A program made the position numbers and the translations under genes. This document shows, piece after piece, positions 1 through 7,705 of a stretch of DNA of 10,796 nucleotides. The DNA lies in the NCBI GenBank assembly GCA_017405545.1, contig JAFRAF010000055.1, positions 1 to 10,796 of the forward strand. The letters are read 5' to 3'. The DNA is from Oscillospiraceae bacterium (GTDB lineage: Bacteria; Bacillota; Clostridia; Oscillospirales; Oscillospiraceae). Numbering within the stretch: the first letter of the stretch is position 1; each line of letters opens with the position of its first letter. The notes below the pieces were generated by a model. It had not been told where the DNA came from. It searched no databases and saw only the letters and a program-made list of their open reading frames with translations.

Positions 1-352
1 CTCAAATCTGCAGAACTTCCGCGATATGATGCGTCCCGGCTCGGAAGAGGCCATACTCTCCAATCTGGCCCTTGAGAAAATTGCGGAGCTTGAGAACTTC
101 GACGCCACAGAGGAAGAGATCGAGAAGGAGTACGAGCGTATCGCCGCTGCCAACGGTGTTGACCTTGAGATGGTCAAGAAGTACGTCCATGTGGACGGCA
201 TCATTGCCCAGATCAAGCTGACCAAGGCCGAGAACATAGTCTACGACTCCGCCATTCCCACCGATGGACCTGTCCATGAGAATGAGTCCGGAGAGCAGGA
301 GGAAAAGGCTGAGGAGCAGGCAGAGACGCAGGAAGAAAAGACTGAGGAATAA
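1..352 (+). CDS. tig: Trigger factor, C-terminal part (5' end outside window)
   Basis: This is the end of a frame that enters from the left edge; the first complete codon is at base 2 and 116 residues are visible. Trigger factor is the ribosome-bound chaperone and peptidyl-prolyl isomerase that meets nascent chains at the exit tunnel. Seen: a helical, charged sequence containing FRDMMRPGSEEAI, then LALEKIAELENFDATEEEIEKEY (split here as two helices), then a repeat-like acidic tail rich in E, Q and K. Known: the RP-x-x-E-x-x-I stretch followed by LxLExIA is typical of the C-terminal substrate-cradle domain of trigger factor, and tig sits directly upstream of clpP-clpX in many bacteria. The ribosome-binding and isomerase domains lie outside the window. 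The acidic tail of about 20 residues after the conserved domain is common in Clostridia. The identification rests on this tail plus gene order. Confidence 0.9.
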   Translation, partial: SNLQNFRDMMRPGSEEAILSNLALEKIAELENFDATEEEIEKEYERIAAANGVDLEMVKKYVHVDGIIAQIKLTKAENIVYDSAIPTDGPVHENESGEQEEKAEEQAETQEEKTEE

Positions 353-402
353 AACAGGTTTTGGGTCGATATGTTGCGTGTGCATATTGAAGTATAGATG
401 GT

Positions 403-435
403 CGGATAAGCTTCGGTATTACTGGAGCTTATTCG
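403..435 (+). terminator. Inverted repeat between tig and clpP (terminator or operator)
   Basis: Bases 403-414 pair with 424-435 over 12 positions (ten Watson-Crick, two G-T), leaving a 9-base loop at 415-423. The arms contain ATAAGCT and AGCTTAT. A modest T-rich stretch (TCTTT) follows at 436-440, so this may be the intrinsic terminator of tig. The T-tract is weak. A 9-base spacer between symmetrical arms is also the geometry of the heat-shock CIRCE operator, but the arm sequence does not match CIRCE. The structure is visible; the role is inference. Confidence 0.4.
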
Positions 436-451
436 TCTTTCCAATAACTTT

Positions 452-479
452 TTGCATGGCGGGATTTTCACGGTATGAA
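452..479 (+). promoter_or_regulatory. clpP: Weak candidate promoter for clpP
   Basis: TTGCAT at 452-457 and TATGAA at 474-479 are separated by 16 bases, a poor-to-fair match to a sigma-A promoter. It lies after the inverted repeat at 403-435 and about 60 bases before the clpP start. I saw no CIRCE element (TTAGCACTC-N9-GAGTGCTAA) and no CtsR-type heptad repeat (GGTCAAA) in this gap. Confidence 0.2.
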
Positions 480-529
480 CTGTTCTTTCCGCGCGTTTAT
501 CCGCCCTGATCCGACTCAGACAGTGACAC

Positions 530-535
530 AGGAGG
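530..535 (+). promoter_or_regulatory. clpP: Ribosome binding site fixing the clpP start
   Basis: AGGAGG is five bases before the ATG at 541. This decides the start in favour of [11 protein letters not shown]. An in-frame ATG at 475 would add 22 residues that do not resemble ClpP and has no Shine-Dalgarno sequence. Confidence 0.85.
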
Positions 536-540
536 TTTAT

Positions 541-1125
541 ATGAGTTATTTAGTACCGTATGTTGTTGAACAGACGTCAAGGGGCGAGCGCTCCTATGAC
601 ATTTTTTCCAGACTTTTAAACGACAGGATAATATTCCTGGGTGATGAGGTCAACGACGTGACCTCCCGTCTCGTGGTGGCGCAGCTTCTGTACCTGGAGG
701 CGCAGGACCCGGACAAGGACATCCAGCTTTATATCAACAGCCCCGGCGGCTCTGTAAGCGCGGGCCTGGCCATATACGACACCATGCAGTATATCAAGGC
801 CGATGTGTCCACCATATGCGTGGGCCTGGCGGCCAGCATGGGCGCGTTCCTGCTGGCGGCGGGAGCCAAGGGCAAGCGTATAGCCCTGCCCAATTCCGAA
901 ATAATGATACACCAGCCCTCCGGAGGCTTCCGGGGACAGGCCACGGATATCAGCATACACGCGGAGAATATTCTCCGTATTAAAGAGACCCTCAACAAAC
1001 TGCTGGCCGAGAACACCGGTCAACCCATTGAGGTGGTAAGAGAGGCCTGTGAAAGAGATAATTTCATGAGCGCTGAGGCCGCAAAGGAATTCGGAATCAT
1101 AGATAAAGTCATAACAAAGCGCTGA
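541..1125 (+). CDS. clpP: ATP-dependent Clp protease proteolytic subunit ClpP
   Basis: ClpP is the serine peptidase that forms a double-heptamer barrel in the cytoplasm and degrades proteins unfolded by ClpX, ClpA or ClpC. The protein is 194 residues, the usual full length. Seen: the catalytic triad, with Ser99 in GLAASMGAF, His124 in IMIHQPSGG and Asp173 in [13 protein letters not shown]; the glycine-rich NSPGGSV strand at residues 66-72; and the N-terminal [12 protein letters not shown] that forms the axial-loop region. Start 541 is set by the AGGAGG at 530. The gene is followed after 21 bases by clpX in the same reading frame, so the two are almost certainly co-transcribed and their products form one ClpXP machine. 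Nothing appears truncated or substituted. Confidence 0.98.
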   Translation: MSYLVPYVVEQTSRGERSYDIFSRLLNDRIIFLGDEVNDVTSRLVVAQLLYLEAQDPDKDIQLYINSPGGSVSAGLAIYDTMQYIKADVSTICVGLAASMGAFLLAAGAKGKRIALPNSEIMIHQPSGGFRGQATDISIHAENILRIKETLNKLLAENTGQPIEVVREACERDNFMSAEAAKEFGIIDKVITKR

Positions 1126-1146
1126 TTTGGCTACAGGAGACCGACT

Positions 1147-2430
1147 ATGCCGAAAAATGGTGAAAACAAAACTGTCAGATGCAGCTTCTGCGGCAAATCT
1201 GACAAGGATGTGGACCGTATCATTGCCGGCAACAACGCGTATATATGCAGCGAGTGTGTGATGCTCTGCAACTCCATACTCAACGACGCGTATGTGCCGG
1301 TGGAGACGGTGACGGACGAGAGGAAGACCGCGCTGGGGAACAATCTGCCCAAGCCGGCCGAGATAAAGGCCTATATGGATGAGTATATCATAGGCCAGGA
1401 CAATACGAAGATAGCCCTCTCCGTCGCCGTATACAACCACTATAAGCGCATATTCCGCCTGACGAGCGACGATACGGAGCTGCAGAAAAGCAATGTGCTG
1501 CTGATCGGCCCCACGGGAAGCGGCAAGACATTGTTTGCCCAGACCCTCGCAAAGCTGCTGCAGGTGCCCTTTGCCATAGCCGACGCCACCACCCTTACGG
1601 AGGCGGGCTATGTGGGCGACGATGTGGAAAATATACTGCTCCGACTCTTGCAGGATGCGGAGTTTGACATCGAGCTTGCCCAGCAGGGGATTATATATAT
1701 TGACGAGATAGACAAGATAGCCAGGAAGAGCGAGAACACCTCCATCACCCGTGACGTGTCCGGGGAGGGTGTTCAGCAGGCCCTGCTGAAGATACTGGAG
1801 GGGACCGTGGCAAATGTACCGCCCCAGGGCGGACGCAAGCACCCCCATCAGGAGTTCCTGAAAATAGATACCAGCAACATCCTGTTTATATGCGGCGGCG
1901 CCTTTGACGGCCTTGAAAAGATAATCGAGAGCCGTCTGGACAGAAAGAGCATGGGCTTCGGCGCGGAGATAAAGAGCAGGAAGGACAGCGACACCGGGGA
2001 GATATTCAGTCAGGTCAGACCCCATGATCTGCTCAAATACGGCATTATTCCGGAGCTTGTAGGACGTATTCCGGTGATATCGCCCCTGAAATCCCTGCAA
2101 AGGGAGGACCTCATCCGCATATTGACGGAGCCAAGAAACTCCCTTGTGCGGCAGTATAAGGCGCTGATGAGCTTTGACAAGGTGGAGCTTGAGTTCACGG
2201 ACGAGGCCCTGGAGGCGGCCGCGGACAAGGCCTTGGATATGCAGATGGGCGCCAGAGGTCTGCGCTCCGTAATGGAGAGCGTTATGACAAATATCATGTA
2301 CGAGACGCCCTCTGACGATAGTATTGAAAAAGTTGTGGTAGACGCGGCGTGCATGAGGGGCGAGGAGCCGCCGAAGGTGTTCAGAAGGCCCAGGCCCCAG
2401 TTCAATCCCGACGAATTGAGCGCGTCTTAG
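1147..2430 (+). CDS. clpX: ATP-dependent Clp protease ATP-binding subunit ClpX
   Basis: ClpX is the hexameric AAA+ unfoldase that recognises tagged or regulatory substrates and threads them into ClpP. The protein is 427 residues, a normal family length. Seen in order: an N-terminal zinc-binding domain with Cys12, Cys15, Cys34 and Cys37 (CSFC ... CSEC); Walker A GPTGSGKT at 121-128; the pore loop GYVG at 154-157; Walker B with Asp186-Glu187 in IIYIDEIDK; the second pore loop GGRKH around 228-232; the arginine finger Arg307 in ELVGRIPV; and the sensor-2 arginine Arg370 in GARGLRS. The ClpP-docking loop reads MGF (residues 269-271) where E. coli has IGF, a conservative change. AGGAGA six bases before the ATG supports the start. 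The gene lies just after clpP, consistent with one operon. Confidence 0.98.
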   Translation: MPKNGENKTVRCSFCGKSDKDVDRIIAGNNAYICSECVMLCNSILNDAYVPVETVTDERKTALGNNLPKPAEIKAYMDEYIIGQDNTKIALSVAVYNHYKRIFRLTSDDTELQKSNVLLIGPTGSGKTLFAQTLAKLLQVPFAIADATTLTEAGYVGDDVENILLRLLQDAEFDIELAQQGIIYIDEIDKIARKSENTSITRDVSGEGVQQALLKILEGTVANVPPQGGRKHPHQEFLKIDTSNILFICGGAFDGLEKIIESRLDRKSMGFGAEIKSRKDSDTGEIFSQVRPHDLLKYGIIPELVGRIPVISPLKSLQREDLIRILTEPRNSLVRQYKALMSFDKVELEFTDEALEAAADKALDMQMGARGLRSVMESVMTNIMYETPSDDSIEKVVVDAACMRGEEPPKVFRRPRPQFNPDELSAS

Positions 2431-2455
2431 TTTAAAACAGCACGACAGGCGTAGT

Positions 2456-2469
2456 GCCCCGACAGGGGC
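2456..2469 (+). repeat. GC-rich hairpin after clpX
   Basis: GCCCC (2456-2460) pairs with GGGGC (2465-2469) around the loop GACA. No T-tract follows, so it is not a convincing intrinsic terminator. It lies 26 bases after the clpX stop, and could stabilise the 3' end of the message. The pairing is visible; the role is unknown. Confidence 0.35.
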
Positions 2470-2542
2470 CCTCGCGCATAAGCAGCTTTGACCGATGATC
2501 GGGGAACGGCGGCTCGCATAAAAGCATAGCAGACAGAAGATG

Positions 2543-2580
2543 GGGGCCGGCTGTACAGTCAGCCCCTGTTTGCGCTTTTC
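2543..2580 (+). terminator. Possible terminator between clpX and lon
   Basis: GGGGC at 2543-2547 can pair with GCCCC at 2562-2566; alternatively, GGCTG at 2549-2553 pairs with CAGCC at 2560-2564 around a six-base loop. A partly T-rich run (TGTTT, then CTTTT up to about 2579) follows. This would separate clpX from lon transcription, but the T-tract is interrupted and the match is moderate. The rest of the 199-base gap (2431-2629) holds an 11-base palindrome CCGATGATCGG at 2492-2502 and no recognisable gene or good promoter. Confidence 0.35.
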
Positions 2581-2629
2581 GGCCTATATACCCGTCTGAC
2601 AGTAAAAGTGATACAGGAGATACGGAACA

Positions 2630-5068
2630 ATGGGTAGATTTGAAGAGATGGAGCCCGATCTGTACGATGTGCCGGTTATGGCGCTGAGAGGCATTTCGGT
2701 GTTCCCGAGAATGATATTGAATTTTGACGTTGAGCGGCCGGCTTCACTTGCGGCTATCGATGTCGCCGGCGCTCACGGCAGAAAGGTGTTTCTGGTTGCC
2801 CAGAGGGACATACTCAAGGAGTATCCGGGCCGCAGAGATCTCTACACGGTGGGAACCGTCTGCTATATACGCCAGTTTATCAAATCCCAGAACGGCGGTA
2901 TGAGAGTTATGGTGGAAGGCCGCGAGCGCGGCGCCCTGCTGAACCTGTATACGGACAGAGAGTACCTTCGCGGTGACGTGGGTACGATGGAGTCCACCTC
3001 CCACAACAGAGACGCCGTGCGTATGGAGGCGATGACAAGGCAGCTTCTCGACCTCTATGACAGCTATACAAGCCTGTCCGGGGACTCCGTGCCCGAGGCA
3101 ATCATCAGCCTTGGCGTGAAGAGCGATCCCGGCTACGTGGCCGACTATGTGGCACAGAATACGCACTTAAAGCATGAGCAGAAGCAGAAGGTGCTGGAAC
3201 TCACCGATATTGCCAAGCGCATGCAGTACCTGAGCTCCTGCCTGTCCAGGGAGATAGCCGTTACCAGCATAGAGCATGAGCTAAACGACAAGCTCCGGGA
3301 GCGTATGGCTGACCTGCAGAGGGAAAACATCCTGCGGGAACAGCTGCGCATGATCCGGGGCGAGTTGGGCGAGGACCTGGACGGCGGCGCCGAGAGCGAA
3401 GAATACTGTGAGCGCATAATGGCCTTAAAGCTGGACAAGGAGATAGAGGCCAAGCTGCTCAAGGAGGCGGACAGACTTTCAAAGCAGCCCTTCGGCTCAG
3501 CCGAGGGCGCGCTTTTGCGGGGATATCTTGACATGTGTCTGGAGCTCCCCTGGAACAAGACGACGAAAGAGCGCATCAACATCGATCAGGCCAGAAAGAT
3601 ACTGGACGAGGACCACTTCGGCTTGGAGAAGGTCAAGGAGCGCATAATAGAATTTCTGGCCGTAAAGCAACTGGCCCCGGATATGAAGGGGACCATACTC
3701 TGCTTCGTAGGCCCTCCGGGCGTGGGCAAGACCTCCGTGGCCATGAGCATCGCAAGAGCCGTCAACAGGAAGCTTGTCCGCATGTCATTGGGCGGAGTCC
3801 ATGACGAGGCGGAGATACGCGGGCACAGGAAGACATATATCGGCGCAATGCCGGGGCGTATAATGGCAGCGATAAATCAGGCGGGTACCAAGAACCCCCT
3901 GCTGCTCATGGACGAGATAGACAAATTGGGAAAGGATTTCCGGGGCGACCCCTCATCTGCTCTGCTGGAGGTATTTGACACTGAGCAGAACAGCACCTTC
4001 CGGGACCACTATCTTGAGGTGCCCTTCGATATTTCGGACGTGCTGTTCATAACCACAGCCAATACGACCCAGACCATACCCCGCCCGCTGCTGGACAGGA
4101 TGGAGGTCATTGAGCTGCCCAGCTATACCGATGAGGAAAAGCTGGCAATTGCCAAAAACTACCTCGTTCCCAAGCAGAGAAAAAAGCACGGCCTCACCGG
4201 CAGAACGCTCAGAATAGGGGACGAGGCCATACGGGAGATCATCGCCTGCTATACAAAGGAGTCCGGCGTGCGCCAGCTGGAGCGCGAGATCGGGGCTGTA
4301 TGCAGGAAGGTCGCCGTGGATATAGCCGAGGGCAAAGCAAAGAGCGTCAGCGTTAAGTCCAGGGATCTTGAGAAGCTTCTGGGCGTGCGCAGGTTCAAGC
4401 GGGACACAGTTGACCTGCAGGACCAGGTCGGCGTGGTAAAGGGCCTTGCCTGGACCGCCGTTGGCGGAGAGATACTGGAGGCCGAGGCCATCGCTCTTGA
4501 CGGCACAGGCAAGCTTGAGCTCACCGGCAATCTGGGCGACGTTATGAAGGAGTCGGCCCATGCGGGCCTGTCATATATCCGCAGCCGGACCGAACGGCTG
4601 GGAATAGACAGGGAATTCTATAAGGACAAGGATATACACGTTCACTTCCCGGAGGGCGCCATACCCAAGGACGGCCCCTCAGCGGGTATAACCATGACGG
4701 TCGCAATGATATCCGCCCTGACGGGCAGACCCGTGCGCCGCGATATAGCCATGACCGGAGAGATAACCCTTACCGGACGCATCATGGCAATCGGCGGGCT
4801 GAAAGAGAAGACCATGGCCGCCCTGAGGGCAGGAATACACACGGTCATCATACCGGCTGAAAACGAGCGGGATCTGGAGGAGATAGATCAAACGGTGCGC
4901 AGAGGCTTGAATTTTGTCACGACCTCTCATATCGACAATATCCTCGATCTGGTCCTGGGCGACATGCCCGCGCAAAAAGAGCAGTCTGAGAAGTCCGAGC
5001 CGGAGAAAGTGGAGCTTGTGGTCGAGCAGGGTAAGGACGATGACCGCTCCGCAGTGATAAGACAATGA
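2630..5068 (+). CDS. lon: Endopeptidase La (ATP-dependent Lon protease, LonA type)
   Basis: Lon is a cytoplasmic homohexameric protease that unfolds and degrades misfolded and short-lived regulatory proteins with a single polypeptide. The protein is 812 residues, close to the usual LonA size. Seen in order: the N-terminal substrate-binding domain starting [13 protein letters not shown] (residues 14-26) through about 200; a helical linker to about 310; the AAA+ module with Walker [10 protein letters not shown] at 361-369 and Walker [10 protein letters not shown] at 424-432; and the protease domain with the catalytic dyad Ser684 ([12 protein letters not shown]) and Lys727 ([11 protein letters not shown]), spaced 43 residues apart as in E. 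coli Lon. After the conserved end (about 778), a charged tail of some 30 residues rich in E, K and D follows. AGGAGA at 2615 precedes the ATG by nine bases. The stop overlaps the ysxC start by four bases. Confidence 0.98.
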   Translation: MGRFEEMEPDLYDVPVMALRGISVFPRMILNFDVERPASLAAIDVAGAHGRKVFLVAQRDILKEYPGRRDLYTVGTVCYIRQFIKSQNGGMRVMVEGRERGALLNLYTDREYLRGDVGTMESTSHNRDAVRMEAMTRQLLDLYDSYTSLSGDSVPEAIISLGVKSDPGYVADYVAQNTHLKHEQKQKVLELTDIAKRMQYLSSCLSREIAVTSIEHELNDKLRERMADLQRENILREQLRMIRGELGEDLDGGAESEEYCERIMALKLDKEIEAKLLKEADRLSKQPFGSAEGALLRGYLDMCLELPWNKTTKERINIDQARKILDEDHFGLEKVKERIIEFLAVKQLAPDMKGTILCFVGPPGVGKTSVAMSIARAVNRKLVRMSLGGVHDEAEIRGHRKTYIGAMPGRIMAAINQAGTKNPLLLMDEIDKLGKDFRGDPSSALLEVFDTEQNSTFRDHYLEVPFDISDVLFITTANTTQTIPRPLLDRMEVIELPSYTDEEKLAIAKNYLVPKQRKKHGLTGRTLRIGDEAIREIIACYTKESGVRQLEREIGAVCRKVAVDIAEGKAKSVSVKSRDLEKLLGVRRFKRDTVDLQDQVGVVKGLAWTAVGGEILEAEAIALDGTGKLELTGNLGDVMKESAHAGLSYIRSRTERLGIDREFYKDKDIHVHFPEGAIPKDGPSAGITMTVAMISALTGRPVRRDIAMTGEITLTGRIMAIGGLKEKTMAALRAGIHTVIIPAENERDLEEIDQTVRRGLNFVTTSHIDNILDLVLGDMPAQKEQSEKSEPEKVELVVEQGKDDDRSAVIRQ

Positions 5069-5679
5069 TCAATTTCGCAAAGACTGAATTCATCAAATCC
5101 GCTGTCAGCCCAAAGGATTTCATACGGGACGGACTGCCCCAGGTGATATTCTCAGGCAAGTCGAATGTGGGCAAGTCCTCGGTGATCAACCGGCTTTTGG
5201 GGCGCAAAAACTTTGCCAGAGTGGGCTCATCCCCCGGCAAGACGGTAAATATCAACTATTTTCTGGTGGACAAGCAGTTCTACTTCACCGACCTGCCCGG
5301 ATACGGATACGCCAAGGTCTCAAAGCAGGAGCGGGACCGCTGGGGAAAGCTCATGGAGCGGTTTTTCGCGGCCGAGGGGCTGATAACAGCCGCCGTGATG
5401 ATAGTCGACGCCCGCCATAAGCCTACCGCCGACGATGTGACCATGGCGGGATGGTTCAAGAACGCCGCCTGCCCTCTTGTGGTCGTCGCGAACAAAATCG
5501 ATAAGGTCAAAAAAAGCGAGCTGGAGTCGAATCTGGAGCTCATTCGCGAGACTCTCGGATTTGACGAGAGTGTTGAGATAGTCCCGTTCTCCGCGGAAAA
5601 GGGGACGGGGCGGGAGACCCTTGCCGGCCTTGTGCTTGAGCTGGCCGGGCTGAAACAGACATTGGAGAAAACGCCTTGA
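5065..5679 (+). CDS. ysxC: Ribosome biogenesis GTP-binding protein YsxC/EngB (YihA)
   Basis: This small GTPase is needed for late assembly of the large ribosomal subunit and is usually essential. At 204 residues it is full length. Seen: the G motifs in order, G1 GKSNVGKSS at 31-39, the switch-I region SSPGKTVNINYF at 55-66 with Thr60, G3 DLPGYG at 76-81, G4 NKID at 143-146 and G5 SAEKG at 176-180. The ATG shares four bases (ATGA) with the lon stop and has no clear Shine-Dalgarno sequence of its own, so translation probably depends on ribosomes finishing lon. The lon-ysxC pairing is known from Bacillus and many other Firmicutes. Its last codon overlaps the TTG start of the next gene. Confidence 0.96.
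   Translation: MINFAKTEFIKSAVSPKDFIRDGLPQVIFSGKSNVGKSSVINRLLGRKNFARVGSSPGKTVNINYFLVDKQFYFTDLPGYGYAKVSKQERDRWGKLMERFFAAEGLITAAVMIVDARHKPTADDVTMAGWFKNAACPLVVVANKIDKVKKSELESNLELIRETLGFDESVEIVPFSAEKGTGRETLAGLVLELAGLKQTLEKTP
5664..5668 (+). promoter_or_regulatory. Ribosome binding site supporting a TTG start
   Basis: GGAGA is seven bases before the TTG at 5676. The next in-frame ATG lies inside the HExxH active-site motif and would destroy the protein, so TTG is the best start for the metallopeptidase. Confidence 0.65.
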
Positions 5680-6341
5680 ATGATATAATCACCCATCTGG
5701 ACTGGTCCTTTCTGACAGACCTGCTCGCCTCAGCCATACCCGCCCTTGTATGTATAGTGATACATGAGATGAGCCACGGCTATGCTGCATACAGACTGGG
5801 CGACCCCACCCCGAAGCGGGACGGCAGACTGTCGCTCAATCCCATCAGGCACATAGATGTCTTCGGGCTTTTGATGCTCATGGTGCTGCATTTCGGCTGG
5901 GCAAAGCCGGTGTCGGTGGACACCAGATACTTCAGGAATCCGAAGAGGGACATGGCTATAACCGCCCTCGCCGGACCTGCGTCGAATTTTATACTTGCGG
6001 CTGTAGTTATGTTCTTCTACGGCTTTCTGTACATAAAGCTCAACAGCAGTTCCGTGGGCGGCTTTGTGCTGGATACCATGTATACCACTGCCCTGTTCAG
6101 CGTATCTCTGGGCCTTTTCACTCTCATTCCCATACCGCCGCTGGACGGCTCGAAGGTGCTGTTCTCGATACTGCCTGAGCGTATGTATTTCGGCTATATG
6201 AGGTATGAGCGCTACGGCATGTTACTGCTGCTCCTGCTGGTCATGACGAGTACATTCAGCCGCCCGCTTTACAGCGCCACGGGAACGATAATGAAGCTCA
6301 TGCTTGGCATCGCCCGGTGGAGCTTCGGCCTGACGGCATAG
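5676..6341 (+). CDS. Site-2 protease family (M50) intramembrane zinc metallopeptidase
   Basis: A polytopic membrane protein of 221 residues resembling the small, PDZ-less, YwhC-type members of the M50 family. Seen: HEMSH at 30-34 (zinc ligands His30 and His34, catalytic Glu31) inside the first hydrophobic segment; the typical following stretch GDPTPKRDGRLSLNP and HIDVFG (42-64); further hydrophobic segments around 63-75, 95-120, 135-155 and 180-192; AGPASN at 99-104; and PPLDG at 154-158, where Asp157 would be the third zinc ligand. All metal-binding positions are present, so an active enzyme is expected. Family members cleave transmembrane substrates, but the substrate here cannot be told. 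It begins with TTG overlapping the ysxC stop (TTGA) and is followed after 12 bases by scpA, so it is part of the same run. The position next to ysxC and scpA does not point to a specific regulatory pathway. Confidence 0.92.
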   Translation: MNDIITHLDWSFLTDLLASAIPALVCIVIHEMSHGYAAYRLGDPTPKRDGRLSLNPIRHIDVFGLLMLMVLHFGWAKPVSVDTRYFRNPKRDMAITALAGPASNFILAAVVMFFYGFLYIKLNSSSVGGFVLDTMYTTALFSVSLGLFTLIPIPPLDGSKVLFSILPERMYFGYMRYERYGMLLLLLLVMTSTFSRPLYSATGTIMKLMLGIARWSFGLTA

Positions 6342-6345
6342 GGGG
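6340..6345 (+). promoter_or_regulatory. scpA: Ribosome binding site for the scpA TTG start
   Basis: AGGGGG is eight bases before the TTG at 6354. The alternative in-frame ATG at 6390 has no Shine-Dalgarno sequence directly upstream. An N-terminal extension before the FEGPL motif is, from memory, usual in ScpA of gut Clostridia. Confidence 0.5.
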
Positions 6346-6353
6346 GCGGCGAT

Positions 6354-7124
6354 TTGGCAGACCCGACATACAGGCTCAGCGGGGTGCTGATGGAAAAGGG
6401 CCGACTTGAGGATTTTGAGGGGCCACTCACACTCATCCTGCACCTGTTGAGCAAGAACAAAATACAGATCGCCGACCTGATGATATCTGAGCTCGTGGAC
6501 CAGTATCTGACATGGCTGAGCAAAATGGAGGCTCTGGATCTGGAGATAGCCAGTGAATTCGTGGTCATGGCCTCGCATCTGGTGTATATAAAGACCAAAT
6601 CACTGCTGGAAACCGAGGAGCAGCCGGATGAACTCAAGGAACTCATCGCCTCGCTGGAATCGCTGAGCATGAGGGACGCCTACGCGGGCATAAAGGCCGC
6701 GGCTGAGAGTCTCATGCCCATGTACATGAGGGGGGGCTGCACATACTCCAAGCCGAGAGAATACCTGGGCAAAGAGCGGGGCTACAGGTACTCCCATGAG
6801 GCGTCGGAGCTGAAAAACGCCATGCTGTCAGTGATGACAAGGGACAACAGTCAGGCGTTTGAGCAGGAACTCAGACTGCCTCTGCCTCAGCCCATCATAT
6901 ACCCGGTTGAGCAGAAGACGGAGGAGCTTATGGAGCGGCTGCTTCTGGAGGGGGCTGTAAGTATGGACGAGCTCATATCCCGCTGCGGGAGTCGTACTGA
7001 GGTAGTGGCGACCTTTATAGCCCTTTTGGAATTGAGCCGTGACGGCAGGGTGACCCTTGCCGGAGATGATGAGGAACCCCTTGTGATAGCCACAGAGCGG
7101 GTCGCGGAGGAGACGGATGGATAA
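6354..7124 (+). CDS. scpA: Segregation and condensation protein A (kleisin)
   Basis: ScpA is the kleisin subunit that bridges the Smc heads and carries ScpB in the bacterial condensin that organises and separates chromosomes. The protein is 256 residues, normal for the family. Seen: the N-terminal signature DFEGPLTLILHLLSKNKIQIADL at 20-42 (cited as a span), then QYLTWLSKMEALDLEIASEFVVMASHLVYIKTKSLL, the conserved Smc-neck-binding helices, within about 50-85; a charged middle; and a C-terminal winged-helix region around 185-235 that meets the Smc head cap. The start is taken as TTG at 6354 on the AGGGGG and the length of the N-terminal segment; ATG at 6390 (residue 13) is the fallback. The end overlaps scpB by eight bases, coupling the two subunits. 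Confidence 0.95.
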   Translation: MADPTYRLSGVLMEKGRLEDFEGPLTLILHLLSKNKIQIADLMISELVDQYLTWLSKMEALDLEIASEFVVMASHLVYIKTKSLLETEEQPDELKELIASLESLSMRDAYAGIKAAAESLMPMYMRGGCTYSKPREYLGKERGYRYSHEASELKNAMLSVMTRDNSQAFEQELRLPLPQPIIYPVEQKTEELMERLLLEGAVSMDELISRCGSRTEVVATFIALLELSRDGRVTLAGDDEEPLVIATERVAEETDG

Positions 7125-7686
7125 CACGATTGAGGCCGCCCTTGAAGCGGTGCTGTTCGCTTCGGGGGACCCGGTATCCAGGGAGCGGCTGGCGGCGGTG
7201 TTAGCCGTGGAGGAGACTGATATTGATACGGCTGCCCAGTCCGTTGCCCGACGGCTGGAGGCTGACGGCAGCGGAATCAGGCTGAAAAGGCTTGAGGACG
7301 ACTACCAGCTCTGTTCAGCGCCGGAGTACGCGGACTATGTGCGCATAGCCATCGAGGCGCGCAAGCCGCCACGCCTGTCCCAGACAGCTATGGAGGTGCT
7401 GGCGGTCGTAGCCTATTACCAGCCTGTGACAAAGGCGTACATAGAGAAAATGCGGGGCGTGGACAGCTCGTATACTGTGAATATGCTCTGCGACAGAGCA
7501 CTCATAGAGCTCTGCGGACAGTTGGAAGCGCCGGGCCGCCCCAACCTGTACAGAACGACGCCGGAGTTCCTGCGGGCTTTTGGGATAAGCAGTGTAAGCG
7601 AGCTGCCGCCTCTGCCCGAGACGGTCTCCGACGATGGGGAGAAACAAAAGCTGCGGCAGGCGATAGACGCCATTCAGTCACAGTAG
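7117..7686 (+). CDS. scpB: Segregation and condensation protein B
   Basis: ScpB forms a dimer of winged-helix domains that binds the ScpA middle region in the Smc complex. The protein is 189 residues, full length. Seen: IEAALEAVLFASGDPVSRERLA near the N-terminus (5-26), the first winged helix, and the hallmark second domain LSQTAMEVLAVVAYYQPVTKAYIE at 87-110 followed by MRGVDSSYTVNMLCDRALIE and RTTPEFLRAFGISSVSELPPL. A short charged tail follows. GGAGG at 7106-7110 lies within the end of scpA, six bases before the ATG. The overlap with scpA and the shared complex fit a single transcript. Confidence 0.96.
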   Translation: MDNTIEAALEAVLFASGDPVSRERLAAVLAVEETDIDTAAQSVARRLEADGSGIRLKRLEDDYQLCSAPEYADYVRIAIEARKPPRLSQTAMEVLAVVAYYQPVTKAYIEKMRGVDSSYTVNMLCDRALIELCGQLEAPGRPNLYRTTPEFLRAFGISSVSELPPLPETVSDDGEKQKLRQAIDAIQSQ

Positions 7687-7705
7687 TTTAAGGAGGAAAT
7701 GCCGG

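Noticed and set aside
264..509. An 81-codon + strand frame over the tig end and the tig-clpP gap
   Set aside because: It is an arginine-rich shadow of the acidic trigger-factor tail without a ribosome binding site or recognisable domain.
475..540. An upstream in-frame ATG that would lengthen ClpP by 22 residues
   Set aside because: The extension lacks ClpP similarity and a Shine-Dalgarno sequence, while ATG 541 has a perfect AGGAGG and gives the normal 194-residue protein.
353..540. CIRCE or CtsR control site before clpP
   Set aside because: I looked for TTAGCACTC-N9-GAGTGCTAA and for GGTCAAA-type repeats and found neither; only the unrelated 12-base-arm repeat is there.
616..2100. A 494-codon open frame on the - strand across clpP and clpX
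   Set aside because: clpP and clpX lie in the same forward frame with only 21 bases between them, so their antisense shadow stays open across both. The translation resembles no known family, while the + strand carries two full conserved proteins.
3535..3804. An 89-codon + strand frame inside lon
   Set aside because: It is a frame-shifted shadow of the Lon AAA+ region with no independent start signal.
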